Positions 42,033-53,216 of a DNA stretch of 64,000 nucleotides are shown here, in pieces. Under the pieces are notes generated by a model. It saw only the letters and a list, made by a program, of their open reading frames with translations. It ran no database searches and was not told the DNA's origin. A program made the translations under genes and the position numbers. The DNA is from Lathyrus oleraceus. Its lineage: Eukaryota; Streptophyta; Magnoliopsida; Fabales; Fabaceae. Position 1 is the stretch's first letter, and the number at the start of each line of letters is the position of its first letter. The DNA is taken from the NCBI RefSeq assembly GCF_024323335.1, contig NC_066579.1, positions 3,859,001-3,923,000 of the forward strand, given 5' to 3'.

Positions 42033-42769
42033 TTTTGTTTGGTGGGATGCTAGGAAGGAGAAGTTTTGTTTTGAGTAAGAGAGTATGAATATGAATGTGT
42101 TTGTTCATGTGGGTTCACAGATTGTAACAATAAATTTATGGGAAATTTATTATTCTTGTTATGTGGACCCAATGATTTATATAACTTGAAAGCAAATTTA
42201 AAATTACTAAACTTTGAAATTTTCGTACACATGGAATTATAATAAAGTTGTAAAATATATATATACTCCTCTAAAAAAATGTTTTATATTAATAAAGAAT
42301 TTAGTTAAAGGTAGGAAAATTTCACAAAAGGTTCTTATATAAAGTTGTCACATTTCATATCATTTAAAAATAAATTTATTGTAAATATAAAATAAAATAT
42401 AATGATTTGTGAGTAATAAATTGTATTAATTAAATAGTGCATTTGGAAAAGAAAATATTATATTAAAAATGATATTTATTATAAAATAAGTTTTAAAAAA
42501 GTGGCATTAATTGTTAAATGAAAAATGTATAGAACACATTTTTGTTACTTATTTGAGTTATTTCTCCTTTTGTCTCAAATTATTGACACTTTCACAATTT
42601 TATAAAAATTAAGAAATAGTAGTATTAATTTTGTATGAAAGAAATGGATCATAAATTATTTTATAAAATTATTCCCTTTTTTTTGTTAAAATCATCTCAA
42701 ATTTGTTTTCTTAGAAAAGAAAAAAAAAATAAGAAATCATCTAAAAAATAAAGTCTCACTGGTATCAGT
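42033..42769 (-). promoter_or_regulatory. Upstream region of L18a-like gene
   Basis: AT-rich. (AT)-rich TATATATATA at about 42255-42266 (GTAAAATATATATATACTCC) is the nearest TATA-like stretch on either strand. No gene or element ends recognised. Confidence 0.4.
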
Positions 42770-43200
42770 TGGCAGAAGTGTGATGATTCCAACATAAGGC
42801 TTCGCAAAAGACTAATACGCCACATCATTATCGGTCTCATTATTTGCTAGGTAGTCAGCCCAAACATTTTTCTATAGAGTATGAAATATTTGAACTTGTC
42901 ATTCTCTATAGAGAAGCTCATTAAGGTTGTGAAGAATGTGGCATAGTGATGTCAAACATTAATAAATTTGAAGATAAGTTTAATAGTAAAGTTGGAGTCA
43001 GACTAACACATTAGTTCTTTGATGTCAATTTCTCAAGTCATAGACAAACCAATATCACTCGCAAAACCCTAAAATCAAGCACCATCGGTATTTCGAATCA
43101 ATCCACTAAAGCCTGACACGTTGGGATTACCGAGATTAATATCATTAACATTCAAAATCATATTACTACTTTTATGTGCATTACACGTGATCATTCTCGT
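42770..43200 (-). mobile_element. L1-type LINE RNase H-like fragment
   Basis: The minus strand 43165-42950 reads LNVNDINLGNPNVSGFSGLI, RNTDGA, GFASDIGLSM, EIDIKELM.SDS: the RVT_3 domain entry (LN.DG...GNPG.SGFGGLIRN.DGAW). It continues to about 42780 with decayed frame (HHYA). Several stops; catalytic residues partly lost. Confidence 0.7.
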
Positions 43201-43242
43201 TGGGTGAGACCGATTATGCTTGAGAAAACATTTAGTTAATAG

Positions 43243-43791
43243 TAGGCATGGCAACATAACCCGTACCCGCGGGTACCCACCCAAACTCGCCCCGAAGTTG
43301 ACGGGAAAAACTCGCTTTTACTGGGTTTGGGTTTGGGTTTGAGTTTTCCCCAATTATAAAATATGGGGCCGGGTCGGGTAATGGGGACACTAGTACCCAC
43401 CCCGAACCCGCCCCGTTTATTTTATTATGTACATTATTATTTATTTTTGATGATTTAGAATATTAAATAAGTAGTCAATGTTTTAATATTTTAATTTGTA
43501 TTAATTATTTAAAATATTCGAAATGTATGTATGATATTTTTTTAGATTTTTTTATTTTATTATTTGTAATGTAATTTGATTTTTAAAAAATTAAATATTT
43601 CTATTAAAAAAATTGATTTCACTAAATGGATGGTGGCGGGCGGGGATACCCGAACCTGTTTGGGACGGGTTTCGGTTTTAATTGTCCATCCCCGTTTGGG
43701 TTTGAGACGGGGAACGGGGATTGTTTGGGGATTCGGGTTTGGGTTTGGGGGAGGTAAAAATCGTCCCCGACCCATCTCGTTGTCATGCCTA
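43243..43791. mobile_element. hAT-type MITE with perfect 8-bp TSD
   Basis: 549 bp flanked by GTTAATAG on both sides (43235-43242 and 43792-43799). The ends are TAGGCATGGCAAC and, inverted, TAGGCATGACAAC. Subterminal regions are GC-rich with iterated CCCGNACCC / GGGTTTGGGTTTGGG on opposite sides, able to fold back; the centre is AT-rich. No transposase. ORFs over it on both strands (43560-43847) are shadows of the low-complexity ends. Confidence 0.9.
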
Positions 43792-43958
43792 GTTAATAGA
43801 TTAGCATTATTCACTATGGTGGATTTTAAAGTATAAGAAAATACCAATTCATTCGCCAGAAACTATTTGTTATTAGCACACTACAACTGTCAATAAAGAT
43901 TACTTATTGTTGTTGTGATTATGTTATTATTAAGATTTATCTTAGTTTTTGAATATAT

Positions 43959-45315
43959 GTTAGGTTGTCTCTAATTATATAGAAATTATAGGAATTATAA
44001 TATTTGTATCATTAATATTATTTATGACTTATGTGGTATATAGGGAGAGTATCATATTAATGAAAAGACAACAAAAACAGAAATTCTGACATGGTATCAG
44101 CAGGCTATCGATCAAACCTGTATTTTCTTCATTGGTAATGTGTTCTTTTCAGCAAAATTGTTTGTGGATTTTTTTTTACCTCCAGTTTTGTTTTGGGTGA
44201 CTCTTATTTCGGTCTCATTCTCTGCACTCGTTTCTTTGTTGTTCTATTTTTTTGTTTGGTTTCATGGCTTCGGAGAAGGAAAGAGAGAAATTTTGTGTTC
44301 GATTTACTAGGAAAAATTATCTTTCATGGGCATTTCAATTTGAAATGTATGTGAAAGGGAAAGGAATGTTTGGTTATTTCAATGGGGCTCCGAAGGCTCC
44401 AAACGAGAAGGTTCCGTTAGATACATGGGAAACAAATGACGCGCAAATTATTTTTTGGATCCTTACCTCCATTGAGCCTCGAGTGGTTAATAATTTACAG
44501 TCGTTCTCTACTGTTAAAGTCATGTGGGATCACTTGAATGCTATTATACGATCAGAATAATACAGTGAAACGCTTTCAACTTGAACTAGATATTGCAAAT
44601 TATCGACAAGGCACTCTGTCCATTCAAGATTACTACTTTGGTTTTCTAAATTTATGGGTTGAACACTCTGAGATCTTACATTTTGATTTTTCTAAAATAT
44701 CTCTTGTAGTTGCTTAAAAAATTTATGAATTCAGGAAACGCAATTCAGTTCATGATTTAGAAGTTTGCATAGAGATTTTTTTTGCAAATAGTAGTGCCTA
44801 CTCACCCAAAACAGCATGTCACATGATCAGAGTACTCCTGAAGCTCTCATAATCGCCTATTCAACTCAAAATACAGCCGACAGATTCGTTACGCGGCGTG
44901 TCCAGTGTTTTTCCTGCAAATAGTTTGGCTAAATTGCTTGCATCTGCAGTAAGAAATTCTACAACTACTGCAAATAACGAGGTCACATTATTATTGAGTG
45001 CCCCTACGATACATGTCCGACATCCTACCTAAGCCTTTCGTGCTACTACACATGCTTTTGGTTTGTTTACTCCTATCATCGCTAATGCATATGATGCGTT
45101 GACTCCAGGGAAGGTGCACCAGATTGTTCTCTCAACTCTATTAGGTTTGGGCATTCATGGTAAGTCTACTAGTGCTTTAACACCTTGGTTTGTGGGTTCA
45201 GGGGCTTCTAACCATATGATTGAATCCTATAAAAACTTACATAATGTCCATACTTATAAGGGCATCCAAAATATTCAAATTGTTGATGGTAACGGTAACA
45301 CCCTAAAAACTCGCT
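43959..45315 (+). mobile_element. Ale/Retrofit-like Ty1/copia 5' portion
   Basis: Short 5' LTR 43959-44091 (TGTTAGGTTGTC...CTGACA, 133 bp) followed immediately by the primer-binding site TGGTATCAGCAGG (44092). Gag and protease follow; the element is cut off after protease at about 45315 (no integrase, RT or 3' LTR). Confidence 0.8.
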
Positions 45316-45320
45316 TGTAA
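44267..45320 (+). pseudogene. Copia gag and protease, disrupted
   Basis: Gag starts at MASEKEREKF and shows RFTRKNYLSWAFQFEMYVKG, WETNDAQIIFWILTSIEP and VMWDHL, the Retrotran_gag_3 region. A frame slip near 44558 leads to RFQLELDIANYRQGTLSIQD and YYFGFLNLWVEH. The protease block is WFVGSGASNHM (about 45186-45218): the catalytic Asp of the D-S/T-G triad is Gly here (codon 45195-45197). Several stops. Confidence 0.75.
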
Positions 45321-46599
45321 TTATCAAAGAATTTAATTAATGAAATACAATCACTTAGGGTGTCACTCACAATAACCATAGTCTGATCTATAACACGGGT
45401 TACAACAAAAACATTTTACTGCATACATTTGCACTTAGGATGTTTGCACGACATCCAACTCAACTTAATATCTTCGTAGTGGAATCATAATAAAAAAATA
45501 TACCAATTTAAAATCTCATAATATGTTTTATAACAAAATTAAAAGCACTAACTCGCGAGTCTTCTCCAAATGCTATTATGATTTTCATCTCAGCGTGTTT
45601 GGTGTTTCTTTGTGGTCTAACTATGTGAACCATCAGTCTATAACTATTGTGACATGACATGTCACCACCAGTGTTGTTGGTCTGGGACTCATTGTTGTTG
45701 ACATTATTGGCTTGATTGTTGTTGTCTGCTATGTTTTCTACTTGTTTGGTAGATGGTGTAGAAACAAACGTTTATTCTAGTTGTTCCTTTCTTTGGGCTT
45801 TTTTTTTGTTTTCTAGTTTTATTGTTTTTGCAAGTTGTTCTTTCAATTTCAGGATCAGACAGTAATTGATCTTCAGGAATCTTTCCTCGCATAAACCAAA
45901 TTCACTAATTTAAGCACATAATTTAGTAACAAGATAATAAAAGATATTCACAAATATGAACAAGAATACTTAAAATGATAAAAATTATCGCCATACTTTT
46001 AATATCCGATGCAAGTCCATGACAACAACGACATTCTGTTGAGTAGTAACAAAAGTAAGTATTTTTATTTATCATCTCTAAAGGGATTGATGATATATTT
46101 AAAAATATTTTAATAACCTTTATAATTTTAAAAGAATGTATTCAAAGAAGTTATTTGTTTTATATCTAAGTTATAATGATAATTATTAATGAATGAAAAT
46201 AAGGTTTAACCAAAGAAAAAGAGATTGATGGGTTTAAATTTCACTATGATATCCTCAAGTATCCTCGTGGTCAATTACATGTATTATTAGTCATGTTAAT
46301 ATTGTCACCCATCTCTTTGTGTATGTTTTTTTATGTATAACCAACAAAGTGAAATCAACCGTATTTCTTAACTAGTGATTTCTCCATCGGTTAACCAATA
46401 CGATATCATTAAGTTTTGACGGTATATAAGAATGTTAAACCTAAATATTTCTCCATAGTTTTAGTATCTAACATATGAAAATCTTTTATCTAGTTAAGAA
46501 AAGTATTACTCAATATCAATTCAAAATCATTATAACATATTATAAATAGTTAATTTATAACAAGCATTAAGAACGAATATAATCATCAATATTAATAAA
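45316..46599. other. Noncoding stretch with an Athila-like gag start on the minus strand
   Basis: The only coding-like signal is 45892-45704 minus (GKIPEDQLLSDPEIERT, then Lys/Arg-rich), which resembles the beginning of an Athila Gag (DPEIERT), truncated within ~60 codons. The rest is AT-rich without recognised features. Confidence 0.4.
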
Positions 46600-47530
46600 T
46601 AACTATAACATATATAAAGTCATGGTCAAGATGAATACAAGAGTATTTGGACAAATACATACAATCCCAACAAAAGATAATTCAGCTACTTTTACTCATA
46701 GTGTCTTTACATTGATGATCAAGAAAAAAGATATGGAATAACATCGGTGATAATTTCTTTGACCGGACGAAGCCTCCACCTTCAATCTTCAATACTTCTC
46801 TTGGGATTTATACCTTTTAATTATCTCTTGTTTTGTTCTCTAATTATGCAATGAATGATGTCCCAATGTGCTGGTTGTATCTCTATTTATACGGGTCTAA
46901 GCATACATTTTTGCCCAACGAGATCTTTAGCTCGTCCAATAAGCCTACTTTCTTCACCCAAAAGTTATGTCTATCTCATCTAGGTGGGATTTTGCCGCGT
47001 TATCTCGCCCATGGAGCCTTTCTATTCGTCCAACGAGCAAACCCTTCTTTCACCTCAAAGTTACTTAGCAAATGGGTCTCTGAACAACTGTATTTCATCG
47101 ACCGAGTTTTTCACCTCGCCCAACGAGTTGCATTGCTTCTACATGAAGTAACTTAGTCTGGAAGTTATCTTGAACCACATATACTCACCCAGTGAGCTTT
47201 TATCTTTGCTTGGAAAGAATGAGTTAGAAAGGTTGCCCTATTTCGGTCATGTCTTGGTTGGGCAAACTCCTGTTTCGCTCAATGAATTCTCTTCTACCCA
47301 AATTCAATGATTTGTGATTTTATTGAGAATTTTAACTTGTACTTATGAATAGTATAGTTAAAATGTTCATACAAATATTTTGTCTTCTTTTTATGATAGA
47401 TTGAGGGTTTTTCATATGATTTGTCGTGTTTTAAGTTAATAAGTGCTCATTCGAAATAAGTAATTTTGCCACTTATAAACTCTTCCTTACTTATCATTGT
47501 GTTTGTCCTCAAGCAAAAGTCATACAACTC
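46600..47530 (-). repeat. Probable Ty3/gypsy LTR region, minus orientation
   Basis: The minus strand carries TTTTGCTTGAGGACAAACAC at 47520-47500, a phrase common between pol and 3' LTR in Athila-related elements. It is followed by GC-richer DNA with repeated CTCGCCCAACGAG-type palindromes (46914, 46940, 47024, 47115, 47188). The start and end of the LTR are not clear. The ORF 46833-47156 is a chance frame through the repeats. Confidence 0.4.
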
Positions 47531-48221
47531 TAATAATGATTCTAATAATGCAATCATGCATACTTGATTAATGGTTTATGACTTGATCAGGAATTTCGAA
47601 ATCAATCATTATAATTTGGCATGATTCATTTTAAAAGCAAATTCAAAATAAATATCACACCTATCTATAAATCGTAGCATGAAGATGAAAATATTATTTA
47701 ACCAGTATGATTGCAACACAAACTTATATCAAATGTCAATATTTCATCAGAATCATAATCTCGATGAATTTCACTAAATTAGGTGGTGTTTCCCTCATTT
47801 ACAAAAAATGCATATACTACAAATCAATTTTGTATTTCTTTTAAGCAATATTACAACATATGCAATTAGTCATGGATCCCTAAAGTATTTGTTTGGGTTG
47901 TAATATGATTTGGTTACAAGTAATTGTGACTAGTATGGATAAAATGTGATCTTTCGTATATTTAGTGAGCCTAATCCATGTGTAATCATATAGGCAGCCA
48001 ATGTTGTATTCAATTCATAAAAAATAATTTAATGTCATTCTTTCTTTTTCTTTCTTCCATTTCAAGAATGTTTAACTTTGTTAACTCCTACTAATACATG
48101 ATATTATTCATGTTTACTTGATAGATGAAGATTGAAGGCCTAACAATATTAAAAAGAGAAATACTATTGGATTGCAGGTTGCAATACTCTTGTTGGCATT
48201 ATTATAAGAAAAGGAAAGTAG
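47531..48221. other. Intergenic, nothing recognised
   Basis: AT-rich DNA without coding frames above 60 codons that show conservation, and without element ends. Confidence 0.5.
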
Positions 48222-48838
48222 TAAAAAAAACAGGCAATTTCTTTTCCCACCCTTATGGTATGGGTCGCACATCTGAAAATCAAAAAATGTCCTCAAGTAA
48301 TTTCAGAGACGCATCTCTGAACGCATCAAATCCCAATTTTGTCAAAATTTAGTCCGGAGATGCATCTGTGAAGATTTATGGGGTGAATTCGCATATGCAT
48401 CTCTGAAAAGACTCCTGAAGCCATTTAAAAAGCACTTTCTTTAAGTTAGTTTATCATTTAACCATTTAGTAATATTTTCAGAGATGCATCTCCAAAAATT
48501 TCAAGCGAAAAATTGACTATAGAACCACATTGCATGACCATCTCTTTCACACACCATACCTCCCCCATAATCCAAAACCCTTAAAAATCATTTTCAATCA
48601 ACTTTTCTACTCCAAATCATCATTATTATGTCTTATCACATCAAATGGAGCAAAAGAAGTTGCAATTTAAGGTAAGTTCCGTTCATTTCATACCTCATTA
48701 TTTGAATTAATCCAGTTATTGAGTTGAAAATAATCGTTACATCCGAAGATGCATATCGGAATTCACCTACTATCTGTTTCAAAGATGCATCTCCGAAGTT
48801 GCATGTTAATGTGAATTTTTTTAACCGTTTTTCTGTTT

Positions 48839-50640
48839 TTGTTTGTATTAGATATGGTGCACCGAAATATGTTTCCCAAAGCTGCTGCAAGTAATGATGT
48901 AAAACCGGATGAAGTGAATGATGATGTTAAACTAGATGAGGTGGTTGATGATGTTAAATTGAGTGTTATATCGGTTGATGTTGAGTTAGATGTTGGTCAA
49001 GAAATTATAAATGAACAACTATTTAATGTTTGTGAACATATGTTTGAATGGGTCCGTATGGAGACCGGGAAATTGGAGTTTGGCATTGTAATTAGAAGGT
49101 CTGACAGTGGTTCTAATAGAAGGCAAATATTTGTAACCATGATATGCGAGAGAAGTGGCACGTATGTTCCACCGATTCGAAAGTTGAAACATGATGACAG
49201 CGGATCGAAAAAATGTGAGTGTTCGTTTAAATTGCACGAATATCGTAAGGTGGATGATACATAGAAATTTAATGTGATTTATGGTTTACATAATCATGCC
49301 TTACAAAGCGAGCTAGATGTTCATCCCATTGTACGTTGCCTTAAACCGGAGGAGAAGGAAATTACTTTGGCCATATCTTTAATTAGGATGGCTCCGAAAA
49401 ACATACTTGCTTATTTGAAACGGAAAAATCCTGAAAGTATTTCAAATATCAAGCAGGTATACAATGCACATTACCGAAACAACATGGCGATAAGAGGTCC
49501 AAGAACCGAAATGCAACAACTTTTTAAGCTTTTGGATGAAAACCATTATGTTTCTAGATATATAGTTTGTGAGGATAAAGTCATTGTTCGTGACATATTC
49601 TGGACTCATCCTGAAAGTATCAAGTTGTTCAACATATTTCCCACTATCCTCATATTTGATTCAACATATAAGACCAATAAGTATAGACTTCCCCTTCTGG
49701 AAATTATTGGTGTTACTTCTGCGAAGAAGACTTTTTCAATGGGATTTGCATTTTTAGAATCCGAAAAAGAGGTCAATGTTACATGGGCCTTGGAAATGTG
49801 AAAGACTTTGTTGAAGGGCCAAGAAAACATGTCGAATGTAATTGTCAGTTATCGGGACACCACACTAATGAATTCAGTTACAAAGGTGTTTCCTACATCC
49901 AACATATTACTTTGTTGGTATCGCATAACAAAAAATGTGAGAAGTCCGCCCAAGCCGGCGGTAGGAACCAAACAAATCAAGGGTGAAGATGAAAAAATGG
50001 TGAAACCTAGTGTGGTGTTGGAAAAGATAATGGATGCATGGAATGATATATTAAATTCATCCAAAGAAGACTTGTATGTTGCATCTGTAATGCATTTTAG
50101 GAGTGTGTGTTAGATATCCAGATTTCTTGAAATATGTTGAGAGTATTATTCTGGACCGAGTGAAGAAGAAGATTGTGTGTGCCTGGACCGATCAGGTTAG
50201 ATACCTCTGCAATACAAACTACTAACAGGGTTGAATATGCACATTCGACACTGAATAAATGGTTGGGTTATATTAAGGGTGATTTTTGTAGAGAGTGAGA
50301 CGTCGTGAACCAAATGGCCCAAAACCAACATAATGAAATACAAATAACTTTTGTTCGGAGTATTATTGTGTTAGAACACAAATTCAAAGAAAACACTCTC
50401 TATTCAAATTTGGTTAGAAACATATCTCAGGCAGGATTGGATTTCATTTTTCACGAAGCGAAGCGAGATGAGCAGACAAGTTCGGATAGTTCGAAGTGTA
50501 GATGTAAACTTGGGAAGACTTGCGGTCTTCCAAGTGCTTGTCTCATTTCAAAAAAGATGAAGCTTGATGCCCTGATACGTATGGATGAAGTATGCAGTTA
50601 CTCGAAGAGGCTCTGGTTTGATGAAGGATGGTAAAATAGG
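48839..50640 (+). pseudogene. MULE transposase of MULE 2, disrupted
   Basis: One frame, broken by TAG at 49262-49264 and TGA at 49799-49801 and by a slip near 50102, gives an acidic N-terminus, a zinc/WRKY-GCM1-like DNA-binding part (ICERSGTYVPPIRKLK, KKCECSFKLHEYRK, YGLHNHALQ), QVYNAHYR...RGPRTEMQQL, and the DDE core IFDSTYKTNKYRLPLLEIIG (first Asp). The second Asp block is SYRDTTLMNSVTKVFP. After the slip come YPDFLKYVE, CAWTDQVRYL and NRVEYAHSTL (Glu). Near 50490 CRCKLGKTCGLPSACL replaces a SWIM-type finger. An ancient, inactive transposase. Confidence 0.8.
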
Positions 50641-51662
50641 TATTATTATCACAACCGAGTGGGCAATAATCCAAGTTAGATTCTCTAAAGCTGATGACAC
50701 CATGAAATTGCATACCAAAGAGCATCTGAGGAAGATAGCCTATCCCGAAACCACATGTTTGAAACCTTCTTCAGAATTAGTTAAAACCAAGGGTGAGCTT
50801 AAAAAGAGCAAAACGACACAAGATGACAATACAACAAAGCAGTCTCCTTCGTACTTCAAACATGTTATTTCACATTTCTCGGATTCTCCAACATTTAAAT
50901 CTAAAAAAAAATCTACAATGGTGCTCGCATTAGCAAGCCACCTCCTTCACTATCGAAATCGAAAATCATCTTCATCGATGAAATGTCATTTTTATGCACA
51001 AATATATTTAGTGGATTGTAAATGTTAAGGGTGATGGTAATTGAGGCTATCATGTCGTATTTGGCTTGCTCTATAGAGGAGAGTATAATCACTCTCTTGT
51101 CTGCTAACAACTTTTGAAATAGTTGACGCCACATAAGGATTTCTATACATCGTTATATGGAAAACAGAACATTTTGATGCAATTCACGGTGTTCTTATTC
51201 CTTGTGTTAGCGGTCCCATACCAGAGGCAAAATAGACGTGATTCCCTGAAATATGTCATTTTATAGCAACTGCGTATAATAATGTGTATCGATCTAACAA
51301 AATATGGTTTCTCAGAGACATTTTTCCCCACTTCGAAGTGGCTCACCTAAAGATTCTTCCAGACACATCATGTGTATTGGACAACTTTTAAATTTCTACA
51401 TTTTGTTGAGGTTTATTTAAAATCAGGGTGTCATATACCAAGCACATCATTTGAGTGGATATTGCATTCTACAAAAGAGGTGGAAACTTGGTCGGATCAA
51501 TTTCTGAAAAGGATGGAAGAGTTCACCAAATTGAGCGAGCTTGAAAGAGAATCAAATAAGGAAAAGTTGAAGGAGGAACTAGTAGTAGATTTATGTCGTT
51601 ACGCATCTTTTGAGGAACTTTATATTGTAATCGATATACCTTTTTTGAATGTATTATCGTAA
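50641..51662 (+). pseudogene. OTU-type cysteine protease-like C-terminal region of MULE 2
   Basis: Downstream of MURA the reading frames give SYFKHVISHF, then after a gap with many stops HFSPLRSGSPKDSSRHIMCIGQ and, at 51372-51662, FVEVYLKSGCHIPSTSFEWI, then EVETWSDQFLKRMEEFTKLSEL. In legume MULE proteins of this type, the MURA region is followed by an OTU deubiquitinase-like domain ending in such a segment. The catalytic DGNC block should lie near 51020 and reads only as a decayed 'KGDGN' (51027-51043). Function lost. Confidence 0.55.
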
Positions 51663-52054
51663 ACGATGTAATCTTGATACAACTTAAAACATAAGTAATA
51701 TATATTCAACAATGATGGTGTTAACGTCGACTGTTTCAGTTCACAAATTTTATGGTTTACATTTTTTGTTTTTGCATACACAGGTTCTAGTTTTAATCTG
51801 CTTTAGGGTAAATTATGGATATGCATATCCGAATAAACCTCATACATATTAAAAAAAATAGTGGACTTTTCGGATATGCATATCCGTAAACACCATTTTT
51901 CATTAAAAAATCAGGGTTTAATCGGAGATGCATCTCTGAAAAGTGACTTGATGCCATGATAAGGTTTCTAAGGTTCAAAGTGACTCAGTTCTTGTATAAA
52001 TAGAGTGTATATCAATCCATGTTTTCTACAAAATACACAGCAACCAGAGAATGA

Positions 52055-52417
52055 ATGCATATCCCCACCTTGCATTTGGGTATTTCAATTACACAAAATC
52101 CTCCACTTCAATTTCGAATATGCAACAACATACTTCTCGTCGATCTAAAAACCGAATTGAATACTCTCTTGCGATATCCAAAAAATCGGAGAGTTGTTAA
52201 GGTAGAGTATCGTTCATCATCTCTTGACAACAAAGGGAAGATACAATTCACCAACTGTGAACTGAAGATAGATGAAGCTTTATAGGTCATGTGGAATACA
52301 TTTTACCGTTACACATCAAAGGGTTCGATTGAAGTGGGCGCGGAGATTGAAAGATCCGCCAACGATATTATCAATATGTTGCAACGTCCTGAACTACTCG
52401 TTTATAACGATATGTAA
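52055..52417 (+). pseudogene. MULE 2 accessory ORF (MURA N-terminal-domain-like)
   Basis: A 120-codon frame with one TAG at 52283-52285. Reads FRICNNILLVDLKTELNTLL, VVKVEYRSSS, IQFTNCELKIDEAL, then VMWNTFYRYTSKGSIEVGAE and DIINMLQRP. The pattern (YR.P...F....LK..ED...M.......IEL) resembles the small N-terminal domain of MURA seen in the other MULE here at 34080-34400. It may be a split-off copy of that domain. This is inference from pattern, not a known annotation. Confidence 0.45.
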
Positions 52418-52735
52418 TGTTAAATTTATGTTAACAACTTTCTATGTAATATTGAGTGTTTTAATTTATGTCATGTTGATTTTCTTTCTAGATCTTTCTC
52501 ATATTGTATGTGTTTCTAGTTTGAAATTGAGCTACTTTCGAATATGCATCTTCGAAATATATCAAAAAAACATTAGAAAACACAACTCCGAACAAAAATT
52601 ATGTAAAATTAGGATGTCTCACTCGTTAGTGTTCAATTTTATAGAAAATGGATGCGTCCGAAAATATATCTCCAAAAATTAAGAACATTTTTAACTTTTC
52701 GTCAAAACAACCTATAAGGATGGAAAAAGAAATTG

Positions 52736-53216
52736 TAAAAAAAAAAAATAAGCCATCAATCTGACTGCTTAAATGTGAGTTTTCTTCAACTATTGAGAAG
52801 GTTAAACATATTAACAAGCTATGAAAGGATGACAATGACATCACATGCCACTGCAGAAGTTCACATCTTTGGCTCCTTATTCTATTATCAACGTGATCCA
52901 CGTAAAATTAGAGGAATCCAAGATACAGGTTCCTTGAGGCATAAAGTTACTCTAGGGAAAGGATTCCCAAAACTTCAGAGAAAATTTGTCTTGAAAATAT
53001 TACACACTTTATCATCTATATTTAATAACTATACAGAATAGAACACACTAGAGCTCAATGTTGATGCCATAATCATCAATTTATTTCTTTACAATCTTCA
53101 CTTTTCTCTTCAACACAAAGGACAATTAACATTATTCATTTTTTTCCCTTCACTAGTATCGCCTCCGTGTTGAACAACATCGCAACACCATTTGACTGTC
53201 AAACAAGACCGTAAGC
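52736..53216. other. Intergenic between MULE 2 and ETHE1; nothing recognised
   Basis: Poly(A)-rich target site at 52736-52750 then unique-looking DNA. The frame 52775-53041 has no recognised domain. The right part is the 3' UTR side of the ETHE1 gene. Confidence 0.5.

Larger units (their letters stand above)
48231..52735 (+). mobile_element. Second MULE: MURA + OTU-like + accessory ORF, degenerate
   Basis: The left end CAATTTCTTTTCCCACCCTTAT (from about 48235) is inverse to the right end around 52735 (CAATTTCTTTTTCCATCCTTAT on the minus strand). The 9-bp TAAAAAAAA flanks both sides (48222-48230, 52736-52744), but it is low-complexity and weak evidence. Subterminal regions (48290-48560, 51800-51960, 52530-52690) repeat ATGCAT-centred palindromes. 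Inside on the plus strand: MURA (48839-50634), a linker and OTU-like protease remnants (50640-51662), and an accessory ORF (52055-52417). Many stops and slips: dead. Confidence 0.75.

Noticed and set aside
43560..43847. Overlapping ORFs rich in Pro/Gly
   Set aside because: Both strands open because of the GGGTTT/CCCGAA repeats at the end of the hAT MITE.
46833..47156. 107-codon ORF
   Set aside because: Runs through the CTCGCCCAACGAG repeats of a noncoding LTR-like region; no domain.
52775..53041. 88-codon ORF between MULE 2 and ETHE1
   Set aside because: No recognised similarity, atypical composition, close to the ETHE1 3' UTR on the other strand.
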